A stretch of 64,000 nucleotides of DNA from contig OX030957.1 of NCBI GenBank assembly GCA_943735955.1, positions 9,081,844 to 9,145,843 on the forward strand, in the 5' to 3' direction. The translations under genes and the position numbers were made by a program. How positions within the stretch are numbered: the stretch's first letter is position 1; each line of letters begins with the position of its first letter. Below, piece by piece: positions 35,506 through 59,522 of the stretch. The notes under the pieces are model-generated. The model saw only the letters and a list, made by a program, of their open reading frames with translations, searched no databases and had not been told where the DNA came from. The DNA is from Piscicola geometra. Taxonomy: Eukaryota; Annelida; Clitellata; Hirudinida; Piscicolidae.

Positions 35506-36880
35506 AACAAAACTGTTTTCTTAGTGTTTCGCCATCTGAAAGATTTGTAGCAATTTAATATTTTCTGCTTTGTTAATAAAACATTATTGTCTAATATATT
35601 CATCCAATTTAATATATTCATTAAAGAACAAAAACTAAATATAATTGATTATATCTAAAATATATGTATATACTTTATGTATTATATATACATGAATTGT
35701 CCATTTTAAAGTTTTTTTCCAAGATTGATGCTTTTTTTTCTTTTCTAACTCGAAAGCACAGTGTTTTCAGTCCATTCGGACAATTCTTGGCATACCGTTC
35801 TTGAAGCATTTGATGTAACACAATTGTACGTAGTTTGAGATTTTTAAACAAAAACCTGTTTATTAACACACATTTGTAGAGAATAAAAGACATTTTCAAG
35901 ATTCACGCTTTATTAAAAAAAGCTTTCTTGTCTTAGCTTCCATAACATCAAAAAGCAGTGCCCAGAAGATTTTGAAACATTTAAGAATAATAAAAAAATC
36001 AAATTTCTTTAACAACTTTTTTTCACAATTTCTGTCTATTTGTGCAGGCAAATGAAGAAGTTGATTCGGGTCTTGACAAAGTTATTGTTGATGCAACACA
36101 GCCTTTCGAATATCATCCCGTCTGATTGTTTAGTTTTCAAATTCAAAACTTCAATTTTATTAATTATTTTAAACAAATTTAAATGGAAAAAATTGCAAGA
36201 AAGTGAAAATTATATCATTTCAGAAATTGAAAACTTGGAGAAATGGTGGCAGGGTCACCTTGGAGGGTGCAGTGATGCATGAAGGAAAGCAACGTAAGGT
36301 CCTCATAACACTCCTCTTTATCGATTAATCGAGCTTTCAAATCGGATAGAAAGTATCGAAAATCGGAATTTTCGATTTTATTTTTGCAAAAAATGTAGAG
36401 CAGAGGCGCTGTGCAGCTGGTGTGGACCCGGAGCTGCATGGAGGGTGCTTGGTGCTGTTATCACATCGCCATCAGATCCATATATTTGCATGATACAGTG
36501 AAACTCGACAGGTTAAGTAAGCTTTTTAAACACCGTGGCAATTAAAAATATTCTATTTTTTTAAAAATTCAACCGTAATGGCCTCTAGCATAGAATCAGT
36601 GCCTTGTATGAAAGGTGCTTATGCAGAAGTAAGAGCTGCGGTGATGACTAGAGTACATACCTGGTGGAAGCAGGCTGCAAGTAGTCGCAGCAGATGACAA
36701 GACATCCGGGTGAGAAGAGGAGGAAACCTGCATACTACGCAAGCACCCTCCTCCACCTCCTGCCAGTGCAATGGGATGTTGTGAAGATGGGATTGTGGCC
36801 TGGATAGAAGACTTAGTCACTACTATAAAAGCTAAAATATTGAATTATTGAATTATTTATTTAAGAATTCATTCTTAATA
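35506..36880. other. Spacer with exon-like fragments of unknown affiliation
   Basis: Between the poly-Gln ORF and the CMTR2 terminal exon. An acceptor-flanked open segment at 36048-36125 on the + strand (tttgtgcag| then ANEEVDSGLDKVIVDA...PV, stop) looks like a terminal exon. A second segment at about 36224-36291 has both splice signals (atttcag|...AAGCAAC|gtaagg). A moderately GC-rich block lies at 36590-36800. I do not recognise a family in any of these and could not chain them into a gene. Confidence 0.25.
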
Positions 36881-36883
36881 AAG

Positions 36884-37454
36884 CTACCAGCGTTGTGAAC
36901 TCACAATGAGTTGCTCGAGGAAGAGAAGAAGAGTGGCGCGTTTGAAGAAAAGAATGTTCGCCATGTCACTGAAAGGCGTCGGATCGAGCAGATCTGAAAA
37001 CACGTACAAGTCTCCGGAACACACTTCACGCTTACCTTTCCTGCCTTGGTGTTTCTTGAAAGGCATTTCAGCCGACAATGACTTGTAGTCGAGGTTGTAA
37101 CGCAGAATTGTAGTTGAGGCTTGGTCATCTTGCCGTGTTGAATCGATGCATTCAGTGAGCTGGAAGGGTTGGTATGCAATGAAAAATCCATCGGTGTGAC
37201 TTGGAAATATCTCAAGAATAAATCTTCTATACGATGCAAAACGTTGAAAGATCTCAAGCACAAACAATCTACTATGTGCAATGCTCCTGAGAACACTGAC
37301 CATGATTGCATCCTTGCAGAGTTCAGCAGCAATAGAGGCAGTAGTTCGCAGGCACTTGAAGTTTGTATTACTGAAGATGTGTCCAAGAATGCTACTGTCG
37401 AACACTCCCCTCCCTTGCCCTGTGCCCTCACGCTGTGTGTGTGTGTGTGTGTGT

Positions 37455-37533
<79 letters not shown>

Positions 37534-38248
37534 TGCGCGTAAGCAGATTTTTTAAAACAAAATTTGAAAAACGTGAAAAATAATCCACATAAAAATATAA
37601 TTATTTTAAACTTAGCGTAGCGTCATGCAATTTAACTAAAAAAATCCATCAACTAATCCTAACAAAGTTATCAAACCCCGGACGGAGCGTAACAAGAAAT
37701 GGCTTGCAGATAGAGTGAGAGGAGGTGTGTGCTGCAGAACTTGGAGAAGCGCAACTGGCTGATACGCTTGCCATGCACTAGATGTAAGTGACGTGAAGGC
37801 TGCTCCAAGGAGGTGTGCTGTGGTGTGATGTGGTGTTGTGTGGTGTGCTATGGTGTAAACAAAGTGTGTTGAAGTGTGGTGTAGTGTGGTCTAGTGTGCT
37901 GTAGTGTGGTCTAGTGTGCTGTAGTGTGGTGTAGTGTGGTTTTTGTGGTGTGGTGTGATGTGCCGCGGTAGAGTCAAATTTATTAAAGTATTTTACAGTT
38001 TATTTTAGTGTAATGCTGGATGCTGTGGTAGGATTAACAGATTGAAATGATTGCTCGAATCACATGATCAACAGGACACCACACAACACCTCAATGGTTT
38101 CCACAGAGCTCAAGCGGCTGTACAGCGGCATCATCATCAGCTTCAACGTCACCGGCGTCTCCAGCTCACACTGTCTCTCCAATAAACTGCCCCTGTGCCT
38201 TTGCTTCTCCGCTTTGGTATGTTTCTTTGTCCCTATATGTATCTGTGC

Positions 38249-38280
<32 letters not shown>

Positions 38281-40547
38281 TCCCATTGCATGTTCCTGTG
38301 TATCTCCCGATTGCATCATTATAAATATACAATAATGAGGCTCCAGTGACACGTCAATCATACCACCCCGCACACACCAAGCCACCTGCAAGTCGGGCAC
38401 AATCTTCTGATGCTCGGAGACTTGCTTGAGACCGCACGCCATGAAGAACCAAGCTACGAACGCCTTCTTGAGGAGAACGAGAGAATCCTTGCTGAGAATA
38501 TTCGCACATGGTGGACTAGGCGCCTTGTCGATAGTGTCGTTTACAGCTGAGTTGTCGATAGCGTCACTAATAAATGAGTTGCTGTTAGTCGTGGTTGTCT
38601 TCTTCTGGGTGAAAGTAGTTTGGAGATTTGATTGCAGGCTCTTGAGGGACCCCTCATTGATGTCACTGCTTGAAGACATCTCAACGCTAGAGATGTCCTT
38701 CTTCCCACTAGTGTCTTCAGCAGCACTGCAAGAGTCGTAATGCTGGAAAGAGGCGATGTTGTTGTGGATGGTGTCGTGTTGTAAGGTGGAAAACATTTGG
38801 CAGCAGTTTGTGTGGTCCTCGAGAAATGCCATGGGAATGTCTGTGTAGTCAAATAGCTGGGTTCCCTTGAATGTGCCATGCTCTGGAGAGAGTTTTGTGA
38901 AGTTTTTGAAAGTTTTTGTAAAGTTTTTGTAAAAGTTTGTAAAGTTTTTGTAAAAGTTTGTAAAGTTTTTGTAAAAGTTTGTAAAGTTTTTGTAAAAGTT
39001 TGTAAAGTTTTTGTAAAAGTTTGTAAAGTTTTTGTAAAAGTTTGTAAAGTTTTTGTAAAAGTTTGTAAAGTTTTTGTAAAAGTTTGTAAAGTTTTTGTAG
39101 AAGTTTGTAAAGTTTTTGTAAAAGTTTGTAAAGTTTTTGTCAATTTCTTCATAATCTGGCTTTGCATCACTTTAAGAGATCACTCATAAGACATTATGAC
39201 ACGTGACGTTATGGTGTTAATTTGAGCATTTAAAAAAAATTGAAGTTTCAAGTGCAACCTAAGTGCCTCTTCATGCAATGGAGTAAGTCTGCATCAATGC
39301 CAGTGAATCCAGTAGCGATGAGGTACAACTCCGAATTGCCTGGTTTGCTGGTTGCAGGCTTGAAGGCGGTCAGCTAGATGGAAGTGGAAAAGACTGAAAT
39401 GAGACTGATATGCAATGAGTTTTTTAATGAAAAGAAATTTAATTTAAAATCAATTGCATATGCCATGAGGTTTTAAGCCAAATGGAGAAGGATTACTTGT
39501 TGAAAGTGGCAAGAGAGGAGGTGGAGGAGGGAAACCGAAGAGCTCTCAAACATTGTGAACACCTTGAGAATCATGGATCCCCCCTTTGCCAACAAACTCA
39601 ACGCAGCGACCACCTCAGCATAGTGCAGTTCATACAAGACCTCTTCCTGACTGGCTGGGTCGTTGGCGCAATCAATGCTGCCGTCACATGTCACCTTTGC
39701 ATTGTGAAGATTCATTTGGAATTAATTTTGAAACTTATTTCCTGACTGTCTTTCCACTTACCAGATGTATGTCATTCATGCCGGCTTTGTGACACACTTC
39801 TCGGAAAGAGTCGATGTTTCGCACGTTGGTGATGTCGCCTGTGTCGTCCCATCCGAAACACCACTTGTCACTCGTGGCTTGGATGAAAACGTCGTTTTCA
39901 ATCATGAAGTTGCAATCATTGCCTTCATTCAATGGATTCAATGTGTTCGCCCTCCACTGCCACTCACTTTGATAGCCTTAAAAGATTACTAAATATTAGT
40001 TAATTTATTTCCAATAATTAAAAAAAATTGAAAACAATAAATAGGTGTAGAGTGAATCCTAACCCATGTTGACGAGATAAAAGTTGAGAGAAGTGACAAA
40101 AGCACCGGGAGCCTCGCAGAGATGGAAGGAATTGAGGGGTTTGGTGAGGTCGAGCAGGTGAGGAAACTTGCACATGATCTCTCGGAACTTGCACCAGGCC
40201 TGTGTGCACACTTCAGGTTGGAAAACCTTCTTTACTGCTGGAATAATGTCAGATGCCTTGTGCGTAAAACGTGTGTGAGCATGCCAAACTATGATGTCAA
40301 AGTGGTTGAGTTTGTCTTTGGCAGAGTTTAAATACCTCTTTATGTCTTGCAGTTTGTCGCATTTCCATTTGGTGGATTCATTTATTTTAACTTTTGAAAT
40401 TTTCGAGTTTGTGAATGATTTATAACAATACTTTCTGTCAAAATGCTTATGAACCAATTTAATTTCATCGTTATTTAATCTAAGGATTCTTTCTACTACA
40501 CTTTCGCTCATTTTAAAAAGAAACTTATCTAAGATATGGCTGGGCAT
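36884..40547 (-). CDS. Cap-specific mRNA (nucleoside-2'-O-)methyltransferase 2-like (CMTR2)
   Basis: Nuclear/cytoplasmic enzyme that 2'-O-methylates the second transcribed nucleotide of capped mRNA, using SAM. Confident exons, in gene order: 40547-40064, 39976-39762, 39694-39497, 39373-39259, 38882 to about 38367. Phases agree. Landmarks: HLCEAPGAFVTSLN (SAM loop), W-R-ANTLNPLNEGND, WCFGWDDTGDI, VTCDGSIDC (catalytic Asp), KGGSMILKVFTMFE (catalytic Lys), FKPATSKPGNSELYLIATGF (Glu), so the active-site set is intact. A probable C-terminal exon pair follows at about 38230-38080 (SLLERQCELETPVTLKL) and about 37430-36884, ending SSQRW-stop. These are separated by GT-repeat introns and are less certain. 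The start could instead be the internal Met at 40511. Neighbouring genes lie on the other strand. Confidence 0.85.
37435..37541. repeat. (GT)n microsatellite in a CMTR2 intron
   Basis: About 107 bp of GT with a single g insertion near 37455. Read on the gene strand it is a CA run upstream of the last predicted exon. Confidence 0.97.
37795..37970. repeat. GTGTGGTGTAGT-type minisatellite in a CMTR2 intron
   Basis: Degenerate tandem copies of gtgtggtstagt/gtgtggtctagt, about 175 bp. Not coding in the gene's orientation as far as I can tell. Confidence 0.85.
38247..38281. repeat. Short (GT)n run
   Basis: About 34 bp of GT near a predicted CMTR2 exon boundary. It may sit in the pyrimidine tract or upstream of the acceptor on the - strand. 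Confidence 0.9.
38905..39140. repeat. 21-bp tandem repeat inside a CMTR2 intron
   Basis: About eleven copies of aaagtttttgtaaaagtttgt. The length is a multiple of three and the unit has no stop, so the - strand stays open as a TKTLQTF polymer. My exon phases, however, put it in the intron between the exon ending at 39259 and the acceptor (ctctccag|) before 38882. Confidence 0.95.
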
Positions 40548-40670
40548 TAATGTTTAAAATGATACAATAAAAGTTGAGACTATTGAAAAAGTAACAAACT
40601 TCTGTTAGGTTAGTGAAAAGTTTAAATAAATATTTTTACTAAAAAAGAGCCAAATTTCTCAATCGAGCTA
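40509..40670. other. CMTR2 5' flank
   Basis: Short AT-rich stretch that should contain the CMTR2 promoter on the - strand. I see no TATA box or other clear element. Confidence 0.3.
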
Positions 40671-40689
40671 ATGGAGCTCCTTGAGAACA

Positions 40690-40905
40690 AGCCTGATGCG
40701 ATGATCCTGGGGGGTTCTTGGAGTCCAGACCCAAAAACATTTCACAACTCTTGTTTTGATACGCGCACAATCGTCAAACATGGCATAAAACAGAGTATAT
40801 ATATAGTCATGGGCGGCGATCCTGGGGTCCAGACTTTCCACTTTGATGTAGAGCCCCCCTCCCACTTTTTCAATAAGAACATTTTAAAACTCTTGTTTTG
40901 ATGCA
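40690..40905. repeat. Two diverged copies of a GC-rich dispersed repeat
   Basis: The order gatcctgggg ... gtccagac ... aactcttgttttgat occurs twice (from 40703 and from 40818; the tails are at 40746-40760 and 40888-40902). The second copy runs straight into the truncated end of the LINE. Unclassified. Confidence 0.55.
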
Positions 40906-40912
40906 AATATAA

Positions 40913-42720
40913 TCAGAAACCACACTGACTTTTAGACTGGAGATCTTGGTCAAGGTGAGCTGTGAGGCGGTTGAGCAGGATTCGGGCAAATATCTTTCCT
41001 GCAATGGAAAGCAGTGATATGCCTCTGTGGTTGTCGCAGGCGTGTCTTCTTCCTTTCCGCTTGTAGAGATGTATGATGGAAGCATCTTTAAATTCCTGCG
41101 GAATCGTCTTTTTCTCCCACATCAAGAGGTACAACTGGTGGAGCCTTTTAGTCAGGGCTGGTCCCCCCTCTTTGTAGACCTCCGCTGGTATAGCGTCTGA
41201 ACCAGGTGCTTTGCCACTGGAAAGAAGACGTATTGCTTCTTGGGTCTCGTGCAAGGTTGGAGGATCATCCAGTGCTTCGTTGGTGGGCACTTGGGGAAGA
41301 CGATTGATGACTTCGACGTTGATGTTGAAAGGGCATTTGAGGACGTTGTCGAAGTGTTCTGCCCATCTCTCCAAGATCTTCTCTTTGTCCGTAATGAGAG
41401 TGTAACCATCGGCGCTAAGGAGGGGATACGAGCCAGAAGACGTGGGGCCATAAATTTCTTTCAAGGCGTTATAAAAATTTTTGTGGTCTTTCTTCATTGC
41501 ATAAGCCTGGATCTCGTCGGCTTTGTTACTCAGCCAATCGTCCTGCATCTTGCAGAGTTTGAACTGCACTGTTTTGCGTATGTTGATGTATGCATCTCTC
41601 TTTGTCGTGGACTTGGGGTTGGCAAGATAAACTTGGTGGAGATGGTGTTTGTTATCCAATAACTGCTTGATTACTTCGCAGTTCTCGTCAAACCAGTCCT
41701 TATACTTTTTGATCGGGGGTCCCAGAGTCTCTGAAGCTGCGGTGGAAATTAGCTCTCTAAGTGACGCCCAGTCTTCCTTCACATTCTGGTTATTCGGAGA
41801 GGTAGATTCCAAACGATCTTCCAAAGCGTCCACAAAAGACTGCTTGCAGCTGGCACAATTGAGCTTGGCGATATTCAGCCGTTTGGGAACCTTTTTGCCT
41901 TGCGGGCGTCGTTTCGGCTGAGTGCGGATGTTGAGCTTGGTGATAATGAGACGGTGGTCTGTCCAGCATTCAGCACCACACACTGACTTGGTCACTCGAA
42001 CATCTTGCCTGTCCTTCTTCCTCACGATGACGTGGTCGATAAGATGCCAGTGCTTTGAGCGAGGGTGCATCCATGACGTCCGATTACGAGTAGGAAAGCG
42101 GAAGATCGTGTTTTTGATCACGTTCAGCGCAAGTCTGGAGCAAGAGAAGGCCGTTGCTGTTGCAGTGACCCACTCCATGATGTCCGAGGACTTCTTCCCA
42201 GGCAGCGTTGTCCTTGCCAACTCTTGCGTTGAAGTCACCTAGCAAGACGAGTTTGTACCCCTTTGGAACGTCGGCAATAAGAGTGTGACGTTCTTCATAG
42301 AACTTTGCTTTTACTTCATCTGGGTTAGTCATAGTTGGGGCGTAGGCGCTGATGATGGTAAGATGCTTCCTTCCACCCATCAGTGAGAGTTTCATGGTCA
42401 TGAGCCTGTCGCTCACTCCTTTGGAAAGTCTTGCCAGCTTTTCGACAAGAGTTGTCTTAACTGCAAAGCTAACACCTGCTTTACGCCGTTCTTTACTGGG
42501 TCTGCCACTTCAGAAGAATGTGTAGCCAGAGCCTCTTTCGCAGAGCTCTCCTTCTTCCGCAAGCCTGGTATCGCTTAAGGCTGCGATGTCGATGCCGTAT
42601 CTGGCGAGTTCTTGACCTATCAGGGCTGTTCTCCTCTGGGGTCTGAAAAGACATCGGATCTGCCAAGAGTGTCCGAACATTCCATGTGCCCAGTTTAAGA
42701 GGAATTATTTTGATTTTTTT
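40913..42720 (-). pseudogene. LINE ORF2 remnant: AP endonuclease plus start of reverse transcriptase
   Basis: In element orientation: endonuclease pieces ([52 protein letters not shown]), a linker domain, then reverse transcriptase up to SSGKAPGSDAIP, IIHLYKRKG, CDNHRGISLL and KSQCGF. It is broken by an in-frame TGA at 42510-42512 (normally Trp in FFWSGR), a frameshift at about 42100-42140 within the endonuclease, another near 42620, and loss of everything after KSQCGF, including the YADD catalytic box. It is a dead copy of an apurinic-endonuclease LINE of the non-LTR class; I cannot assign the clade safely. Confidence 0.9.
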
Positions 42721-43400
42721 TCTACCGCTTTTGTAGGATCCCTACTAACCGCGGTGAGCTGGCTAGAGAAGTTTGGAACAGACAATTTTTAGAGTACCTT
42801 TTCTAGCCCCTTCCTCATGCTAGGAGGTGAGCAGTGCATTTCTGAAAAGGGCTGCTCAGTCACCCTGGGAACTGCCGGACTCCACCGCTGTTCCATATCG
42901 GCGAAGAATGACCCAATGCCCTGAGCCGCCTGTGTGCAGGGTCACGACTACGACTCCCAGTGTACCCACACCTGCCGCTTCGTCGCTTGTCTGTCGCCAT
43001 AGGACTTGTCGAATGAGGTGAATGAATGATTAAAAGTGACTTGCGCGATGAATTGGATTAAAGTGAGAAAGAGTTGCGCAGTTCGTCGATCTCACTCTCT
43101 CGACCCAGACTATATTGATCCAGTAGCAAGACAGAGTCGAGACGGCTGGAGGTGGAAACGGGTGCAGTGGATGGCCATGATGTTCTTCGTGTCTCGTCAT
43201 GCCCTTAGCGTTCCACAAAGCTTTGCTGAGAATCGCCTTCTTGACCGTTGACCATCTAGTGGTTCTTCCGCTCCATCCGCTGATTCCAGTCTTCACGTGC
43301 ATAGGTAGACATACCTAGACCACTGCGCACGCTACAGTTCCAATCTTCGTTCCAAGCCCTGGAACAGGGAATCAAGTTAGTTTTAGCGCCAACAACCCGC
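42721..43400 (-). mobile_element. Probable 5' untranslated part of the LINE
   Basis: GC-rich sequence continuing upstream of the LINE coding remnant without a sharp border. No supported protein. It ends in ordinary AT-rich DNA by about 43600. Assignment to the LINE is inference from continuity and composition. Confidence 0.4.
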
Positions 43401-43748
43401 TTTCGCCCCTTCAGCATTTAGCATTATCCATGGAGTGCCACGAGGAGGCATGCTGTTGGACTTTGGAACAGAGCCTGCAACGCAGGTCGACCTTTTCTAA
43501 GTTTTTCTTAGGGAACCCTTGGACCAGGAAGGAACCCACTGAGAGTCTTGCTCCACTTGCTCCACTCTAACTTCAACTAAGTCACTCATAACTTTCCGTC
43601 GAGGTCTGAAGACGTATTTGTTCAGAACGTGATGGCTGAGCGCTTTTGTTCACTTCCTAAATGGCGCTATACAATAACTAGTGAATGATTGATCGTCTTA
43701 AACGACAGTGACGAAATTTGACCACTCAGTTTATGAAGTTTATTTTGT

Positions 43749-44055
43749 AATTTGCGCTCTTGAATTTGAATAAAGAGCGCTATAGAAATTTATTTGATTG
43801 ATTGATTGATTGATTGACTGATGAAAATATTTTGTAAAAACTTTTCTTATTAATGTTAAAAGACTTAATATTTTTATGTATTTTTGTTTAAAAAAACCTA
43901 AAATATACAAATGAAATAGGCTTAATAAATTGTTAAAGATTTGATTGTGCCTTTTCAGTCGAACTGTGGAATACATTTTCAGGCTTTTCACGAATTGCGC
44001 TCTTGAATTTGAAGAAAGAGCGCTATAGAAATCTATTTGATTGATTGAATTAAGT
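43749..44055 (+). repeat. Two copies of a retroposon 3' tail (…gagcgctatagaaat + TTGA repeats)
   Basis: ttgcgctcttgaatttgaa(t/g)aaagagcgctatagaaat(t/c)tatttgattgattg occurs at 43751-43823 and again at 43994-44050. The conserved end followed by a short tandem ttga tail is typical of SINE/LINE 3' ends. A related agcgctatag is seen in the opposite orientation near 47520. Confidence 0.65.
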
Positions 44056-44192
44056 GCATTTTCTAGTCATTATGCGTATTAACCTAGTGAATTGGTGCCA
44101 GTTATTTATCAAACTTTACACGAAATGTCTGATTACGTGTTTTGACTAACAATGTAAAATCATATTAATTATGTTTATTTTATATTTCATAT

Positions 44193-45786
44193 TAGAGGTC
44201 GGACATGGACGATTTTTCATTCCCGGTCCCGTCCCGTTCCCGAAATTTGTTTTCCCGTCCCGTCCCGTTCCCGATGGGACATCAGAATTTTGATTCCCGT
44301 CCCGTCCCGTTCCCGAAATTTTTTTCCCGTCCCGTCCCGTTCCCGATGGGACATCAGAATTTTGATTCCCGTCCCGTCCCGTTCCCGAAATTTTTTTTCC
44401 CGTTCCGACCCGTTCCCGAAAGCTTTTTGTTTTTTTATTCATTTTCGCTGCTGTTTTTACTGGTCCCAAACTTGCTAGTTCTAAAATTTCTTAAAATTTA
44501 TTATTTGAAAGTCAGAGAATATTTCTTTTAATGAAATAAAAAAAACACGATTTAAAGTTCAATATTTATTGAAATGAAAGTATTGTTTTTGAGTTATTCA
44601 ATCAAGTCTTTATTGCTTTTCACACGGGTTAAACCGTTAAGAGTTTCAGCTTTCAAATGAGATGATTTTGGGTCTGAAGTTAAACGACCACATATTGAAA
44701 AATTCTGTTCACAGCGAATATAACATGCAGATACACTAAACAAAATTTTGGCTACTTCTTGTACTATTTTAAAATTGCTCATTTTACTCCAATAAAATAA
44801 AACATCTTTATAATTTTCAATTTTTTTTGGGACGTAATTGTGAATACTTGTTCAATTCATCCTCTTCTGAATTTTTTTCTTTGTTCATTATTACTAATTC
44901 TTCAATAATGTTAGAAATATGTTTTTAAACAACATTCTTATTCTCTACAACTGCAAATATAAAATCATTCGTATAACTTGATAGTATAATAATTTTATTA
45001 TAATTTTTACATTATAAAAACAAACATAATAGGTCTAAATAACCATCATTTGTTTTTTTTCTCAAAGGCACTGCAGCTTGGTCTGGCTGTAAAAAATAGA
45101 ATTAAATTTTCTCTAATGAAAGTCTTGGTATTTATTTCTTTTCTATCCCAAACTTCTTTCCTATTATTCTTTCATACTGGGGATGCAACAGACATGCTGT
45201 CATACGAATAAGATCAATGGCATTTTTTCTTTTGTCGAAATGATCAACTGAGCAATCATTTGGAAATTAATCATTCAAATTCAAAGTATTAATTTATAAA
45301 ATTAAAATAATATAACTGACCATTTTGATTTCATCTGAAAAGTTTTCATCATCACCCATTTGTTCTAATCTCCCTAATCTCTGGACTCATCATAACAACT
45401 TCAAATGTAGTGTTGGAGGTTTTGATATTGGCAATGGTGGCTTCGTTATACTTTTCCATTGCATTTAATACTTATTTTAAGTACGGAGTATCCATGAAAT
45501 AAAGATTTCCATACTTAAAAGTTTGCTGAAAAATCATTGTTAAAGAATCCAATCCCAATAACTGTTATTCCCGTTTTTCCCGTTCCCGATTTAAAAGTTG
45601 ATTCCCGTTCCCGTCTTTTCCCGTTCCCGATTTGAATGTTGATTCCCGTTCCCGTTCCCGTCCCGAAAACCTATTCCCGGTTCCCGACTTTTCCCGTCCC
45701 GAAATTAATTTTCATTCCCGTTCCCGCGGGAGTCCCGCAGGTACCCGCGGGTACCCGGTCAGATCGGGTACCCGGTCCGACCTCTA
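44193..45786. mobile_element. hAT-superfamily DNA transposon, exact ends, 1594 bp
   Basis: The ends are perfect 12-bp inverted repeats (TAGAGGTCGGAC at 44193-44204, GTCCGACCTCTA at 45775-45786). They are flanked by an identical 8-bp target duplication, tttcatat (44185-44192 and 45787-45794), the hallmark of hAT elements. Arrays of tcccgtcccgttcccg lie just inside both ends (44217-44415 and 45567-45725). The interior is decayed and contains a transposase remnant on the - strand. Confidence 0.93.
44594..44782 (-). pseudogene. hAT transposase C-terminal dimerisation-domain remnant
   Basis: The - strand fragment VAKILFSVSACYIRCEQNF followed by SICGRLTSDPKSSHLKAETL matches the C-terminal hATC domain pattern (SIP..S...ER.FS..G.....R.S.L.......). 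Only this end is readable; the rest of the gene is interrupted by stops. It is therefore non-autonomous now. Confidence 0.7.
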
Positions 45787-45794
45787 TTTCATAT

Positions 45795-46091
45795 AGATAT
45801 ATATATATATAGATGTGTGTGTGTAAAACATTCAAAAAAACTTAATCACGCCTTTTACGTAACATATGTATGGTAGATTTTTCAATATATCTTTATAATG
45901 AAACATAACATTCTATAACAATTACTACATTGAAGTTCTATATAACATAGAAAGTCATGCAAGTTATATAATCTAACTTTCAAAGAATCATTTATAACTT
46001 GAAATATATCTAACTTAAATATAATTATAACAATAATAATAGTTATATAATAAAAGTTATATAATATTTATTGTTATGAAATGAACAGCCC
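45795..46091. other. Spacer between the hAT element and the SLC23 gene
   Basis: AT-rich, no gene. Contains a short TA/GT run near 45800. Confidence 0.35.
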
Positions 46092-46099
46092 TATAAATA
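46092..46099 (+). promoter_or_regulatory. TATA box upstream of the SLC23 gene
   Basis: TATAAATA followed about 30 bp later by a plausible start region (cttaacatacag). The ATG lies at 46266, about 170 bp downstream. Confidence 0.45.
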
Positions 46100-46265
46100 C
46101 CCAAGACTGTCTTAACATACAGTTATTTCATGTGCTCTTTGTCTCTTAGTTTTTTGATTTTATAAAAGTTTTTTAAACATGAAGTTTGATTTTTTACAAA
46201 TACTTTAAAATTTTATAGTTTAATTTATACATTTTTCGTATAAACAGAAATCTCGATTTATAAAG

Positions 46266-59522
<13,257 letters not shown>

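Noticed and set aside
34829..35621. Poly-Leu, poly-Val and poly-Cys frames opposite the CAR array
   Set aside because: Antisense shadows of a trinucleotide repeat.
36901..37431. Second - strand frame over the CMTR2 C-terminal region
   Set aside because: Ser/Leu-rich text without family resemblance; the alternative frame has hydrophobic patterning and a plausible C-terminus.
38541..39170. KTLQTFT repeat protein on the - strand
   Set aside because: CMTR2 exon phases and the acceptor before 38882 place the repeat in an intron.
40910..42242. Several + strand frames across the LINE
   Set aside because: They are antisense to a clearly recognisable LINE protein.
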